Of a DNA stretch of 64,000 nucleotides, positions 1 to 8,518 are shown one piece after another. A model generated the notes under the pieces. The model was given only the letters and a program-made list of their open reading frames with translations. It was not told where the DNA came from and did no database searches. Both the position numbers and the translations under genes were made by a program. This DNA comes from a virus. Positions within the stretch are counted from its first letter, which is position 1. Each line of letters opens with the position of its first letter. The stretch is from positions 1 to 64,000 of the IMG/VR virus record IMGVR_UViG_3300028146_000010. One strand, 5' to 3'.

Positions 1-518
1 GCTACGTGCTCATCGCCCTTCTCAACCTTCACGCCAACGAACAACTCACTTCGCGTTGCGGGCATTCGTGAGTAAGACTTGACTCGCGCAGGCTCACCGC
101 GCACATGGTCGTAGGGCTCTACGTCGGGTGTGACAATCGCCCCTGCGGCTATAGTCGCCCCGTGTTTGATGTGAACGCCGGGGAGAATCACAGCTCCGGC
201 CCCGATGCTCACGCCATGCTCAATTCGCGGAGGTTCAGCGATGTAGGATGAATTGCCTGCTCGGGGATGCCGATCATCCGTAAACACGACACCGGGGCCG
301 ATAAATACCCGCTGACCAACGGTGGAATTGGACGGCAGAAACACATGCGCGGATATTCGGGTGTTGTCACCGATAACCGATCCACGTCCGATTTCCGTGC
401 CGCTGCCGATTGAGCAATTCTTGCCAATCTCGACATCCGCTAGCACCGTCGCGTAATGCCAGATAGTCGTGTTTGTGCCGATGATCGCGGACTCGTCGAT
501 GAAGTTAATTGGCTGCAT
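1..518 (-). CDS. Hexapeptide-repeat acyltransferase (partial, runs off window)
   Basis: The minus-strand frame starting MQPINFIDESAIIG is open to the window edge, so the C-terminus is missing. It contains many [LIV]-G-x-x-x-x imperfect hexapeptides (ADVEIGKNCSIG, GRGSVIGDNTRIS, VSIGAGAVILPGV), the hallmark of left-handed beta-helix acyltransferases. The block FTDDRHPRA resembles the loop found in sugar N-acetyltransferases of the WbpD/WlbB type, which act on UDP-amino sugars. Its ATG overlaps the end of the upstream glycosyltransferase by 14 bp, so the two are probably cotranslated. Known family role: acetyl transfer to nucleotide sugars. The role in a phage tail-end cassette (surface glycan or virion glycan modification) is inference. 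Confidence 0.85.
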   Translation of the reverse strand, partial: MQPINFIDESAIIGTNTTIWHYATVLADVEIGKNCSIGSGTEIGRGSVIGDNTRISAHVFLPSNSTVGQRVFIGPGVVFTDDRHPRAGNSSYIAEPPRIEHGVSIGAGAVILPGVHIKHGATIAAGAIVTPDVEPYDHVRGEPARVKSYSRMPATRSELFVGVKVEKGDEHV

Positions 519-1572
519 AGACCTTCGCTCCGTTCTGTGAAACTTCCACGGTCGGCTTTATCACTTTAATCGGCATGATGTCTCGATCAAGCAAGGACTC
601 GTAAATCTCTTTCATTCCCAACGCGGTTACGCTAATATCGGCCACTTCACGTTTATCAGCACGCGGCTCTGTATCGCCCTTCAGAATCGCAATCATTCGC
701 TTGGCGATCTCTCGCTGATCGCCCTCCTCCACCCAGAACGAGCTGTACGGATTCCCTTTGTAGCTGATCGTCTTACAACCCGTGGCGTTGGCCTCAAGGC
801 TCAAACGGTTGTAATCGCCATAGCGGACTAGCCCGCACATCGCGTCCACGCTTCTGAACACATTCCTGAGTGCCGTGCCGTGAAACGCTAAAGGAGATAC
901 GTGTGCGCCATAACTGGCCCCGTTTGCGTTGATGAACGGGAAGTACCAGCGGTGTTGGTCGTTGGGTAAATAGCACGCATGAAGGCACGCCTCGGGAAGT
1001 TCTTCGTAGACGAAGGGCCATGCGATAAACAAATCCAGCGGACACTTGATCGCGTGACAGTTCTCCGCCGTAAACACGCTAGGATTGCCTGACCATTTAC
1101 CCTCGCTGGGGCCGGGACACCAAAAGTCCTTCTCCACTCCCATCTCGACGTAGTGGACTTTCGTGTTCTTATCCACCATCGTTTGAATGATGGCTTGATG
1201 CCGAGGCCATGAGCTAACTATCGCGTCGGCCTTTTTCAGCCAATGCATAAATAACATCAGTCCGTCTCCGTGGCCGTAACCATGCGCCCCGGACTCAACC
1301 GACGAATGGAAGATATGCTCGATTGTCCCGTGAACCGGAAACACGAGCTTGTATTTCTTTTTGGCAATCTTCTTTATCTCGTTTGGGAAATGGGTATGGG
1401 CCACGAAAATGTCGGCATCGGCGATAGTGTCCAGCGCCTCGGGCGAAGTCTCGTGCATGTTGACTAAATGGGAATCAAGGCCAAGCTTCTGCTCCGCGCC
1501 CACTAACGACTTGGCCGCGTTATGCATACCTGAACCGTTCCACATGGAAATGTGAGCTAGTTTGTAGCTCAT
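505..1572 (-). CDS. Glycosyltransferase, GT-B fold (GT4-like)
   Basis: A 355-residue protein with a two-domain GT-B look. The N-terminal half begins with a beta strand and a glycine-rich loop (LAHISMWNGSGMHNAAKSL, residues 5-23), a common nucleotide-sugar transferase start. The C-terminal half has NRLSLEANATGCKTISY (about 255-271), matching the E-x-x-A-x-G-x-P-type donor-binding segment of GT4 enzymes with E260 in the usual place. No signal peptide or membrane segment is seen. It lies 2 bp downstream of a repetitive tail-like protein and overlaps the acyltransferase. It may glycosylate a host surface polymer, a virion protein or a metabolite; the sequence does not decide which. Confidence 0.75.
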   Translation of the reverse strand: MSYKLAHISMWNGSGMHNAAKSLVGAEQKLGLDSHLVNMHETSPEALDTIADADIFVAHTHFPNEIKKIAKKKYKLVFPVHGTIEHIFHSSVESGAHGYGHGDGLMLFMHWLKKADAIVSSWPRHQAIIQTMVDKNTKVHYVEMGVEKDFWCPGPSEGKWSGNPSVFTAENCHAIKCPLDLFIAWPFVYEELPEACLHACYLPNDQHRWYFPFINANGASYGAHVSPLAFHGTALRNVFRSVDAMCGLVRYGDYNRLSLEANATGCKTISYKGNPYSSFWVEEGDQREIAKRMIAILKGDTEPRADKREVADISVTALGMKEIYESLLDRDIMPIKVIKPTVEVSQNGAKVYAAN

Positions 1573-1574
1573 AA

Positions 1575-2252
1575 CTACGCCGAGTTAGCCGTACTCGTGG
1601 TGATCGAAAGCTTGAGCGCCAACGACGTAATTGCGCTGTTGGTCGTGGTCGTCAAGCTGGACGTAACCACCGAATCACTCACAGCTTTGGAATCCGCCAC
1701 GGAGATGTTCAGCGAGTTCGATGCTGCCGCGCTGCTGGTGGTAGTCGTCAGACTGGATATAACCACCGAATCGCTGACGGCTTTGGAATCCGCCGTTGAG
1801 GCCCGCACACCTGCTGAACCCGCAGCGGAGGTCGCGGCAGATGTATTGATAGCATCCGACGTGGTCGCAGAGCGAGCAGTAGAAGCGTTAGTGGCCGCAC
1901 TGTCAGCCTTTGACGATGCCGTAGCAGCTTGGGTAGTAGAGAACTGTGCCGCCACCATCCACGTGCCATCGTTCTGGGTTTCCAACTCTACGGCTTCACT
2001 GGTAGCGGCGAGAGCAGTGCTGAACGTGGCTCCGGCGTTGACGATGGTGAGCGTGTTGCCCGACGTATCATCCGGGCTGATTGCCACAACCAGTCGGTGA
2101 TATGCACCACTGTCCAGATCGTCGTAGATGGTTAGCGTAAAGCCCGCGCTCGTACAGTTAGCAACGACTTGACCCACATTCGGGTCGGTCAGCGAGTAAG
2201 TCGAACTGATATTGATTGTTTGACTCTCACGAGAAATGGAATCTATTGGCAT
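1575..2252 (-). CDS. Repetitive tail-fibre-like structural protein
   Basis: 225 residues. The N-terminal ~110 residues look like a beta-rich virion domain (NISSTYSLTDPNVGQVVANC, then DDLDSGAYHRLVVAISPDD). The rest is a Ser/Thr/Ala low-complexity stalk with two copies of a ~30-residue unit containing ADSKAVSDSVV and SSLTTTT, ending in TANSA. The repeat is also visible in the DNA as two similar ~90-bp blocks. Heptad-like Ala/Ser repeats suggest a trimeric fibre stem. It is the last virion-like gene before the sugar-modifying genes and is preceded by a strong terminator-like element. Exact role unknown. Confidence 0.6.
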   Translation of the reverse strand: MPIDSISRESQTINISSTYSLTDPNVGQVVANCTSAGFTLTIYDDLDSGAYHRLVVAISPDDTSGNTLTIVNAGATFSTALAATSEAVELETQNDGTWMVAAQFSTTQAATASSKADSAATNASTARSATTSDAINTSAATSAAGSAGVRASTADSKAVSDSVVISSLTTTTSSAAASNSLNISVADSKAVSDSVVTSSLTTTTNSAITSLALKLSITTSTANSA

Positions 2253-2270
2253 CGGTGTATCTCCTGTGGT

Positions 2271-2372
2271 TGTGAAAACGAAAAGGCCGCGTCAAGTCGG
2301 TAACAAGGAATTGTCCCTGCTAACGACCTCACGCGGCCCTGCGGACATGCGCCCGCCAAGCTAAGTTGTCAA
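2271..2372 (-). terminator. Two-hairpin terminator element, copy 1
   Basis: Read on the minus strand. A 15-nt block TTGACAACTTAGCTT (2358-2372) is followed by a small hairpin GCGGGC-GCAT-GTCCGC, then a long interrupted stem opened by GGCCGCGT and closed by ACGCGGCC, with an inner GTCG/CGAC plus GCAGGGA/TCCTTGT helix, and a TTTT tract near 2280. It lies between the 152-residue gene and the repetitive fibre gene. The same 15-mer and the same architecture recur at 16739-16829. The T tract supports intrinsic termination; the conserved 5' block suggests something more. Confidence 0.7.
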
Positions 2373-2373
2373 A

Positions 2374-2832
2374 CTATCCACCAGCACCCGCAGCGGCCCC
2401 TGCTGCTCCTTGCAGTGCAGGCATGATCTTCGCGCTAAACGGCGTCTTGTAACTCCCGGTCTGTGTTCCACTGGAACCTGTCTGCACCAACGGCGGGGCA
2501 GTGAGCGCCGCCAGATACGCATTCTTCTGATAGTTCTGATTGTTCACGTCGTACTGGCCTGCACGAGACTCCTGCCCTGCGGTCTGGTCGATGCTGCGTT
2601 CGCCTGATCGTGTAATCGCATCACGCATCTGCGGGGTGGTGTAACCGCCTGCGGGGTTCAAAAACGAGCGGCGCAATTGAGACTTGGCCTCACCCGCACG
2701 GAAGCCGATGGTTGGGTCAACCTGAAAGTTGGTGCCGCGAAGGGTATCAATATCCGCACTCGACGCGCCGGGTTGTCTCCCGTACGTTGCTGTATTGGTT
2801 GAAGTGCCCTTCTGAGTTTTGGTTGAACTCAT
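2374..2832 (-). CDS. Uncharacterised virion-cluster protein
   Basis: 152 residues, not recognised. It is rich in Ser, Thr, Gln and Gly with a Gly/Ala tail (GAAGAAAGAGG). No cysteine motif, signal peptide or membrane segment is seen. Its start lies 86 bp inside the end of the GNAT gene, an unusually long overlap that suggests one of the two was extended or inserted. It sits with tail-fibre-like genes and is followed directly by the terminator element, so a small tail or ejection-associated role is plausible but unproven. Confidence 0.55.
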   Translation of the reverse strand: MSSTKTQKGTSTNTATYGRQPGASSADIDTLRGTNFQVDPTIGFRAGEAKSQLRRSFLNPAGGYTTPQMRDAITRSGERSIDQTAGQESRAGQYDVNNQNYQKNAYLAALTAPPLVQTGSSGTQTGSYKTPFSAKIMPALQGAAGAAAGAGG

Positions 2833-3277
2833 CTCGTGTTTTCCTCAAGCGTACCCATCGAAAGCGACCTACGCGTTCCTCGATACCATCCCTTTGGAAC
2901 CCGCAGGCTTCAGCCACGCGAATCATACCACAATGTTTATCAATCACCGCAGCAAAAACTTCCGTCGCCCCCCACTGCTCGAAAACCACCCGTTCGATGC
3001 TCATGAGGGCGACCAGTAACACGTCCATGTCGATGCGGCGCTCGCAGTCAAAATGGCATTCATAGACTCCATTGCCATCAGGCCGCAGGGTGACTAACGC
3101 CACCAGTCCGTCAGTGAATATTCCCACGCTCACCCGTCGCTTCATCAGGGCGAACCATTGGCGGAAGTGAGTCAGCGCGTCCCAGCGTCGAACGAGACAA
3201 GGATAGGAATCACGCCAGTGCCAAGCGGTGCGGTAAAGGTGCTCGTCGCGGTCAGGGTGTAGCACTCGGAGTTTCAT
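2747..3277 (-). CDS. GNAT-family N-acetyltransferase
   Basis: I choose the ATG at 3277, one base after the stop of the upstream fibre gene, over a longer frame with no usable start signal; this gives 176 residues. The order fits a GNAT fold: a central strand followed by the acetyl-CoA region, then AVIDKHCGMIRVAEACGFQ (about 117-135), matching the N/H-x-x-x-x-x-x-A-x-x-x-G-F signature near the C-terminus of many GNATs. GNAT genes of this kind are known next to tail genes in podophages. The substrate cannot be deduced. Confidence 0.7.
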   Translation of the reverse strand: MKLRVLHPDRDEHLYRTAWHWRDSYPCLVRRWDALTHFRQWFALMKRRVSVGIFTDGLVALVTLRPDGNGVYECHFDCERRIDMDVLLVALMSIERVVFEQWGATEVFAAVIDKHCGMIRVAEACGFQRDGIEERVGRFRWVRLRKTRDEFNQNSEGHFNQYSNVRETTRRVECGY

Positions 3278-3278
3278 T

Positions 3279-4079
3279 TTAGTTTTGCTTAAAAACTCGC
3301 CATCGAGCGGTCGTACTGTCATAAACCAAATCTGCCGCCTGATCTGCTGACAGCGTAATATCAGCTCCCGTAGAACACAGGAAACGATTAGTTGCAACGC
3401 TGCCAGTATTTTGATGTTTCAGAACAATGTTATTCGAGCCTGCGTTTACTATAAGATGAACCTCGCCGCTTACATTACCTGACGCTGCGCCTCGTGGCTC
3501 GAAACCGGTAACATCTCGACTGGCGTTGCTAGTCCACCTTTGACAATAAGCAGCCCCCGTATTGTAATCGTTCTGATTTGAGGTAATTTGCGCGGGAGAT
3601 AACACAGGCGATGACCACGTTGCTCCCGCGTTCGCGTTATTGCGAAGACGCAATATGCCGCCATTCGTTATAGCAGCGGCCCCGTCGTCTAGCTTGACTG
3701 CGCTACGAAAGTTTATTGAGCCAGTATTCTGAACTGTATAGTTCGCAAAATTAGCGGTGCCCCACTCATGGGTTGAGTCACCCATGTCCTGCGTACCGCT
3801 TGTGCCAATTGGTTGAAACTTCCCGTTTAGAGATAGAACGTCACTTGCTTTGTCGTAGGTAAGACCCGCATCGCCTCCGAATGCTCCAGAGTCGTTAAAT
3901 TGTACTTGCGTGTTGCTACCACCCGGTGACGTGCTCGCTGCGGTTCCGCTAGTTACGGTTGTCCCGCTGCGTTTGAGAAACTGACCATCGGTAATCCCAG
4001 CAATCGTCAGCGTGGTCGGCCCAGCAGTTTCCTCTATTTTCGTAGCTACGGGAAAGTAACTCATCAGACAATACTCCAT
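3279..4079 (-). CDS. Tail-fibre-like protein
   Basis: 266 residues. It contains the recurrent phage fibre segments TIAGITDGQFLKRSGTTVT and NTQVQFNDSGAFGGDAGLTY (the latter about residues 56-75), typical of repetitive beta-structured tail fibres. The C-terminus (DITLSADQAADLVYDSTTAR) resembles beta-helix capping regions of such proteins. It overlaps the preceding fibre-like gene by 16 bp, indicating translational coupling. It probably forms part of a fibre or tailspike built with its neighbour; receptor and activity are unknown. Confidence 0.7.
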   Translation of the reverse strand: MEYCLMSYFPVATKIEETAGPTTLTIAGITDGQFLKRSGTTVTSGTAASTSPGGSNTQVQFNDSGAFGGDAGLTYDKASDVLSLNGKFQPIGTSGTQDMGDSTHEWGTANFANYTVQNTGSINFRSAVKLDDGAAAITNGGILRLRNNANAGATWSSPVLSPAQITSNQNDYNTGAAYCQRWTSNASRDVTGFEPRGAASGNVSGEVHLIVNAGSNNIVLKHQNTGSVATNRFLCSTGADITLSADQAADLVYDSTTARWRVFKQN

Positions 4080-4735
4080 TCCGTCCCAGCATTCTTAGGG
4101 ACGATTGAAAAGGACGTGTACTGGATGAAAGTGGTTTGGGTAAGCGCACCGTCAATGGTTTGTGTTCCTGACGCATCCAGCGTTACGAGGTTGGCGGACG
4201 AATCAATCTTCTTGATGTAGTAGACCTTTTGCTTGGCCGTGGTAACGTTGTGGAGGTTGACCGTGACGGCCCCACCGCTTGCGTCTACCAGCAATACATC
4301 GTTCACATCGGTAAGCGAGTAGGGCGAATTAGCGACGGTGATGGTAGTAACATCTAAAGTGGCTGCGGTTGTTGCCGCCCATTTCAACCCGGTTGTTTGC
4401 GCTGAATCTACCGTCAACACTTGACCGTTAGTGCCTACGGGTAATCTAATTCCTAGCGTGCTGCTATGCGTGTACAAGTCACCCTTAGTAGTCAGCGGGC
4501 TAACCAGTGTGATAGTCGCGGGTGAGCTTCCAGCAAACGTAAACCCTGACGTGCCAATACCTGTGAGTTTGATTACGGGGCCAGTGACGGAGATGCCTGT
4601 ATCGACATTAATGGTGGTGATGGCCGTTGTCCCGCCGCCGCTGGAAACGGCCACAGAAATGGAAGGCAGCACACCTCCATAATTGTACCACATTTGAAAT
4701 GGGGCTAAGTCAGGATTATCCAGCTCGTTAGACAT
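4064..4735 (-). CDS. Tail-fibre-like protein
   Basis: 223 residues. SPLTTKGDLYTHSSTLGIRL and PVGTNGQVLTVDSAQTTGLK (about 94-130) are the widespread phage fibre module in which a TKGDL-Y-x-H-x segment precedes an NGQVL-T-x-D segment. The C-terminal ~70 residues (NLHNVTTAKQKVYYIKKID) look like a beta-strand cap. No Shine-Dalgarno is seen before its ATG. Its 5' end abuts the divergent promoter of an inserted HNH gene, which may have separated it from its original upstream neighbour. Confidence 0.7.
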   Translation of the reverse strand: MSNELDNPDLAPFQMWYNYGGVLPSISVAVSSGGGTTAITTINVDTGISVTGPVIKLTGIGTSGFTFAGSSPATITLVSPLTTKGDLYTHSSTLGIRLPVGTNGQVLTVDSAQTTGLKWAATTAATLDVTTITVANSPYSLTDVNDVLLVDASGGAVTVNLHNVTTAKQKVYYIKKIDSSANLVTLDASGTQTIDGALTQTTFIQYTSFSIVPKNAGTEWSIV

Positions 4736-4763
4736 ATAATTTTAGTATGGTATAATCATCGCC
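4728..4763 (+). promoter_or_regulatory. Sigma-70-type promoter of HNH gene, predicted leaderless
   Basis: TTAGAC (4728-4733), 17-bp spacer and a perfect TATAAT (4751-4756). The start codon begins 7 bp after the -10 box, so transcription should start on or next to the ATG. No Shine-Dalgarno is present. Confidence 0.75.
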
Positions 4764-5426
4764 ATGCTTAACTACTTACAAGTACCTTTTCTCAATCGGG
4801 CCTACCTGAAACTCCTCTTTAGCAAAATTGCGATCACTCCGTCTATTTCGTGGAATGGAACATCATGCTGGATTTGGACTGGCCGCACGGATAAGGGATA
4901 CGGATTTTTCCGCTATAAAGCCAGAAGCACGCGAGTTCATCGCCTAATGTTTGCATGGTTAGTTCACCCAATCCCGAGAGGTCGTCAACATGGTGAATTG
5001 GATCATCTGTGTAAGCGTCCGGCTTGCTGTAATCCTATTCACTTGGATTTCGTAACCGCCCAGATTAATTGCCTGCGAAGTAACAGTCCTGCGTCTATTA
5101 ACGCACGAAAAACTCATTGCAAGCACGGCCATCCTCTAAGTGGCGACAATCTACTACTAGAAAGCGGAGGCCGCAAGTGCCGTACGTGTAGAAATAAACG
5201 AGCCGCAGAATACCATCAAAAATATCCCGAAAAACATCGAGAAGCTTGCAACCGATGGTGCAGAAAAAACCGAGAGGCCCGTACCGAGTACCGCCGTCGC
5301 TGGCGCGCAAAGAATCCAAATTACTTCCGAGATTTAATGCGTAAAAAGCGAGCGGCAAATCCAGAGGCGTATAATCTCTACATGCGCGAATATCAAGCTC
5401 GGAAAAAAGCGGAAAGATTGACATAA
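4764..5426 (+). CDS. HNH homing-type endonuclease
   Basis: 220 residues, the only plus-strand gene in the leftward tail block. CWIWTGRTDKGYGFF (about 31-45), HRLMFAWLVHP and GELDHLCKRPACCNPIHLDF (about 76-95) form the HNH core of the phage family with an H-L-C-x-x-x-x-C-x-N-P-x-H-L signature. The zinc pair CKHGHP and CRTC follows, and a basic C-terminal tail full of Arg/Lys (RRRWRAKNPNYFRDLMRKKR) should bind DNA. Known role: freestanding homing nuclease. It carries its own promoter and sits between tail genes, as expected for a selfish insertion. Confidence 0.9.
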   Translation: MLNYLQVPFLNRAYLKLLFSKIAITPSISWNGTSCWIWTGRTDKGYGFFRYKARSTRVHRLMFAWLVHPIPRGRQHGELDHLCKRPACCNPIHLDFVTAQINCLRSNSPASINARKTHCKHGHPLSGDNLLLESGGRKCRTCRNKRAAEYHQKYPEKHREACNRWCRKNREARTEYRRRWRAKNPNYFRDLMRKKRAANPEAYNLYMREYQARKKAERLT

Positions 5427-5798
5427 TCATCGCACCCTCACCGATGTCACGACTGCATCGGGAAACTGTCCACGTATCGCTGACAGCACTTTCTCCCGCT
5501 CCACTTCTTGAAACGGTCGGCTTTGCAGGGTATGGTTCTTTATGCTGCGCAGCTTTGTGCCCTCTTCATCCACTACCGCCACCCTGCCACTTTCCACGAA
5601 GATGTCATAGCGGAAAAGGGATAGAGGTTCCGGCTCCGGCACGCCCTGCCGCTCAATGGAAATCCGCGCATCGTTACCGTAGAGTTGGCGTAACTTCTCG
5701 ACGGTCAACGGTGCAACTTCACGCGATGGCTCATCCTGCCAAGAAGTCGTCTCTAGCAGACCGCCATCCGCATTGTTGACGTGGAATCGCATTTTCAT
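5427..5798 (-). CDS. Uncharacterised small protein of tail cluster
   Basis: 123 residues, not recognised. It is soluble, acidic/basic mixed, with a proline-rich turn (QGVPEPEPLSLF) and predicted alternating beta/alpha segments; there are no cysteines. Its ATG overlaps the stop of the 338-residue tail protein by 4 bp (ATGA). Being coupled to a tail protein suggests a tail component or assembly chaperone. Confidence 0.6.
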   Translation of the reverse strand: MKMRFHVNNADGGLLETTSWQDEPSREVAPLTVEKLRQLYGNDARISIERQGVPEPEPLSLFRYDIFVESGRVAVVDEEGTKLRSIKNHTLQSRPFQEVEREKVLSAIRGQFPDAVVTSVRVR

Positions 5799-6811
5799 CG
5801 GCGAACACCTTGAACTGCTTGCTCTAACGTCAACTCATCTATTCTATCCCTAACGGACTCGCCCGTGTCATTCCCAGATAATCGAATTGTTCCGAGAACA
5901 GCGTTTGGGCAATTAATCTGAATCCGTGGCGATTGCGCTACGCTGGTAGTATCAGAGAGCGCGATTGGCCCGGTGGTGCTGTTAGTCCCATCTTCTAGGT
6001 CACTGATCACTATCGACTCGCCTACGTCGTAAGCATAAGCCCGAAGTTCAGGGTTAGTGAGCTTGCCTGTAGCCCGAAAGGCTTTATAAACCTTACTCCT
6101 TAACTCCTCGCCTGAATCCGAAACAGGCAAAGTCACATACCACGCATTCCCCGGCCCAGCGTCCACGCGCTTACTGTCTGTGCCGCTTCCTGTTGGGGGC
6201 GGTGCGGTGCAATCAGAATTGGTAGTGACTAGAAAGTTGTCAAAGTTTTTAGAGATGGTAGCGAAAAACGAGCCGCTATCACCTGTCAGCCCACAAAGCG
6301 TTCCATAGTTCTGTGGCTGGCCGGTATCATCATAGGTGCCTTGAAGCGTCGTATTGACATAAACCTTGAAAATACTATCGCAGCACGCGCATGAAATTGT
6401 GTCGTTATCGGCAAGGGTGATGCTAAGATCGAGAACAGTTGAGGTCGATCCTGCGTATGTTCGCTGAAGACGTAGTTGATTGGCGGAACCAATAAAACGA
6501 TAGTAGACCAATCGCCAAAAATAATTAGCATCAACGTAACGAAAAACAATCCCTTCACCAATGCCAAAACTTCCCGATCCGGTGGTTGGATTAACCAGCG
6601 TGACTTTCGTGACCGCATTGGTAAGCCCCGATTCAATAACTACTCGCCCATTGGCATCGCCAAAATTCCACGTCCATAACGCCGTGTTGCTGCTGATGCC
6701 GAATGCCCCCGACACCCCTGACACCTGACTCCACGTTTGGCCCGTGGGCGCGGTGCCCAGCGATGTAGGACTATCTGCCCGATTGAAGTTGTCAGAGACG
6801 ATTATTGCCAT
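5795..6811 (-). CDS. Tail protein with concanavalin/LamG-like N-terminal domain
   Basis: 338 residues. The opening IVSDNFNRADSPTSLGTA followed by W-S-x-V-S-G and repeated aromatic beta strands (RYVDANYFWRLVYYRF, about 89-104) is the pattern of secreted jelly-roll/concanavalin-like domains that bind sugars. The C-terminal 120 residues contain TDSKRVDAGPGNAWYVTLPV and KVYKAFRATGKLTNPELRAY, reminiscent of other phage tail modules. It follows the 567-residue tail protein by 3 bp. Sugar binding for host recognition is inference. Confidence 0.6.
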   Translation of the reverse strand: MAIIVSDNFNRADSPTSLGTAPTGQTWSQVSGVSGAFGISSNTALWTWNFGDANGRVVIESGLTNAVTKVTLVNPTTGSGSFGIGEGIVFRYVDANYFWRLVYYRFIGSANQLRLQRTYAGSTSTVLDLSITLADNDTISCACCDSIFKVYVNTTLQGTYDDTGQPQNYGTLCGLTGDSGSFFATISKNFDNFLVTTNSDCTAPPPTGSGTDSKRVDAGPGNAWYVTLPVSDSGEELRSKVYKAFRATGKLTNPELRAYAYDVGESIVISDLEDGTNSTTGPIALSDTTSVAQSPRIQINCPNAVLGTIRLSGNDTGESVRDRIDELTLEQAVQGVRR

Positions 6812-6814
6812 TTG

Positions 6815-8518
6815 CTATGTGCGCCTGCCTCCCACCACCAACTCCAGCCTATCACCAATCGTCGCCAGCCCACTCACTATCTGATCCTGATTATCCTCGC
6901 TATACTCACATGCACCGATCCAGTCTTGCTGGGGCAGGCCATAGAGCAGCCCCTGCGTCGTCCAGAATCCCGCGCTGTTGCGTCTCGCCCCGCAGTAGAA
7001 AAACCAGATGCCGTTGTTGTAAGGGTCGTAGCCCACGACTACATGACCGGGACTCCAACTTTGGGTGATAGCGTAGACTCGTGCCGCCCACGCGCGTTCA
7101 GCGTCAATCTCGTCGCCGTCACCCACGCTGCGACTTGGCCCACCATTGGGAAACCCGTAGATCATTCCATTGACAAACACCAATTGATCCGGCCCTGCAA
7201 ACCCATCGTGCCAAAAGGGGCGGATAAGTATCGGCACGGCATCATCGGGCGTGGCTTGGGCAATCTGGAGGTGATTAATGGTGGGTAAATAGATGCGGCC
7301 TTGACCACTTAACGCCCAGAGAATCGTTTCAGGTGGTGAGGATGAGAAGGCTAATTCCAGCGGAGCTGCTTCAATGTTATTCGGCTTACTCGGTACGATA
7401 AATGGCCCCGGTGAAGTCTGGGTAGGATTCGTCGATGCACCCTGCCCTTGGCAACTGAAATACACTGGTGCATTGTTCAAACTGACCACGCCCTCCGCGT
7501 CGGTCGGTGCATCATTGTCAAAACTCACGATCTCATTGACCACAATCTCCGCGTCCAGCCACTCGGTTGTGTACGTCCCGCCACCCGCCGACACATCCGC
7601 CGTGGTAATCATCACCCAGAAGAACCACGGGCCTTGCAGGTAGCCTAGATTAGCCCCTATCGCCGCCACATACGGCGTCACTGCTAGCCACCATGCGTCC
7701 TGACCATTAGCCGTGTCCATCGCAGGCAAGGTGAATTGAACCTTGTCGCCTGTGGCAATGGTTACATCAGCCCGAGGCGAAGGATTGTTGTACCCGCCCG
7801 TTTGGCTTCTCGCGGGCAGAATCACCGCTGAGTACGAACCTGCCTGCATCCCTTTTGTCCCGCCACCGACAGCCGCCAGCGTCGGCGCAGCAGGCGTGTT
7901 CATGCCGAGAGGAAAGTTGGTGTAGGTGTCAGTGGCCGCATCAAACAGGGCGATGGAGGGATGACGAGCCAACGTCCACGAGGCAGACAACGGCTGACCA
8001 TTCAACTGAAACACCCCCGCACCCGCGCCAATGAAACTACCTTTATCCAACGGGTCAACCCCACCCCAGCTAGACGATCCCCGCTGTGCGTTTATCGCGT
8101 ACATCCGGCTCATGCGCCAACCGATAACACCTGATGCTGAACTATCCGGCGCTCGCCACACTTCTATCTCAGTGTCACTAACAACTCGCCTTGCCACCAG
8201 CGGCCATGAGGTTGAATCGTCACTCGCAATGGCAGTTATCTTCTGTCCCAGCCGCACCTCAGAGAAGAACGCCGTACCGACACCCGTGACTGTCGTACTG
8301 TCCACGGTAAGAGTCAACGTTCCAGTCAACGCCACCATATCCAACGGCTCATTTAAGTCACCAAGCCCACTGAATGTTTCCCAGTATTGCGAAGGAGGAA
8401 GGCCGCGTAAGATGAGGTTGTTGAGACGGAAGGCAGAGTTGGATTCATCGCCCGTGAGGGCTACGGTGGGCCAGTAGGGGCCTGCCTTCACTACCCTTGG
8501 TGAGATTTTGCCGCCCAT
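6815..8518 (-). CDS. Large tail protein, possible T7 gp12-like nozzle
   Basis: 567 residues from the ATG that overlaps the preceding stop (TGATG at 8518-8522); a TTG three bases upstream is less likely. It opens with GGKISPRVVKAGPYWPTV and includes TLTVDSTTVTGVGTAFFSEV (about 94-113), a beta segment often seen in phage tail and fibre proteins. The central region is beta-rich with PTINHLQIAQATPDDAVPI and ends WIGACEYSEDNQ and LELVVGGRRT. Size and place after the gp11-like gene match a tail-tube or nozzle protein of podophages, but homology is not certain from sequence alone. Confidence 0.55.
   Translation of the reverse strand: MGGKISPRVVKAGPYWPTVALTGDESNSAFRLNNLILRGLPPSQYWETFSGLGDLNEPLDMVALTGTLTLTVDSTTVTGVGTAFFSEVRLGQKITAIASDDSTSWPLVARRVVSDTEIEVWRAPDSSASGVIGWRMSRMYAINAQRGSSSWGGVDPLDKGSFIGAGAGVFQLNGQPLSASWTLARHPSIALFDAATDTYTNFPLGMNTPAAPTLAAVGGGTKGMQAGSYSAVILPARSQTGGYNNPSPRADVTIATGDKVQFTLPAMDTANGQDAWWLAVTPYVAAIGANLGYLQGPWFFWVMITTADVSAGGGTYTTEWLDAEIVVNEIVSFDNDAPTDAEGVVSLNNAPVYFSCQGQGASTNPTQTSPGPFIVPSKPNNIEAAPLELAFSSSPPETILWALSGQGRIYLPTINHLQIAQATPDDAVPILIRPFWHDGFAGPDQLVFVNGMIYGFPNGGPSRSVGDGDEIDAERAWAARVYAITQSWSPGHVVVGYDPYNNGIWFFYCGARRNSAGFWTTQGLLYGLPQQDWIGACEYSEDNQDQIVSGLATIGDRLELVVGGRRT

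Noticed and set aside
1597-2100. 167-codon plus-strand frame
   Set aside because: Antisense to the repetitive fibre-like protein; its Val/Ala repeats only mirror the Ser/Thr/Ala repeats of the real gene.
2358-2372. TTGACA in the 15-mer as a promoter -35 box
   Set aside because: No acceptable -10 box lies 15-19 bp downstream in either copy, while a hairpin and T tract do follow.
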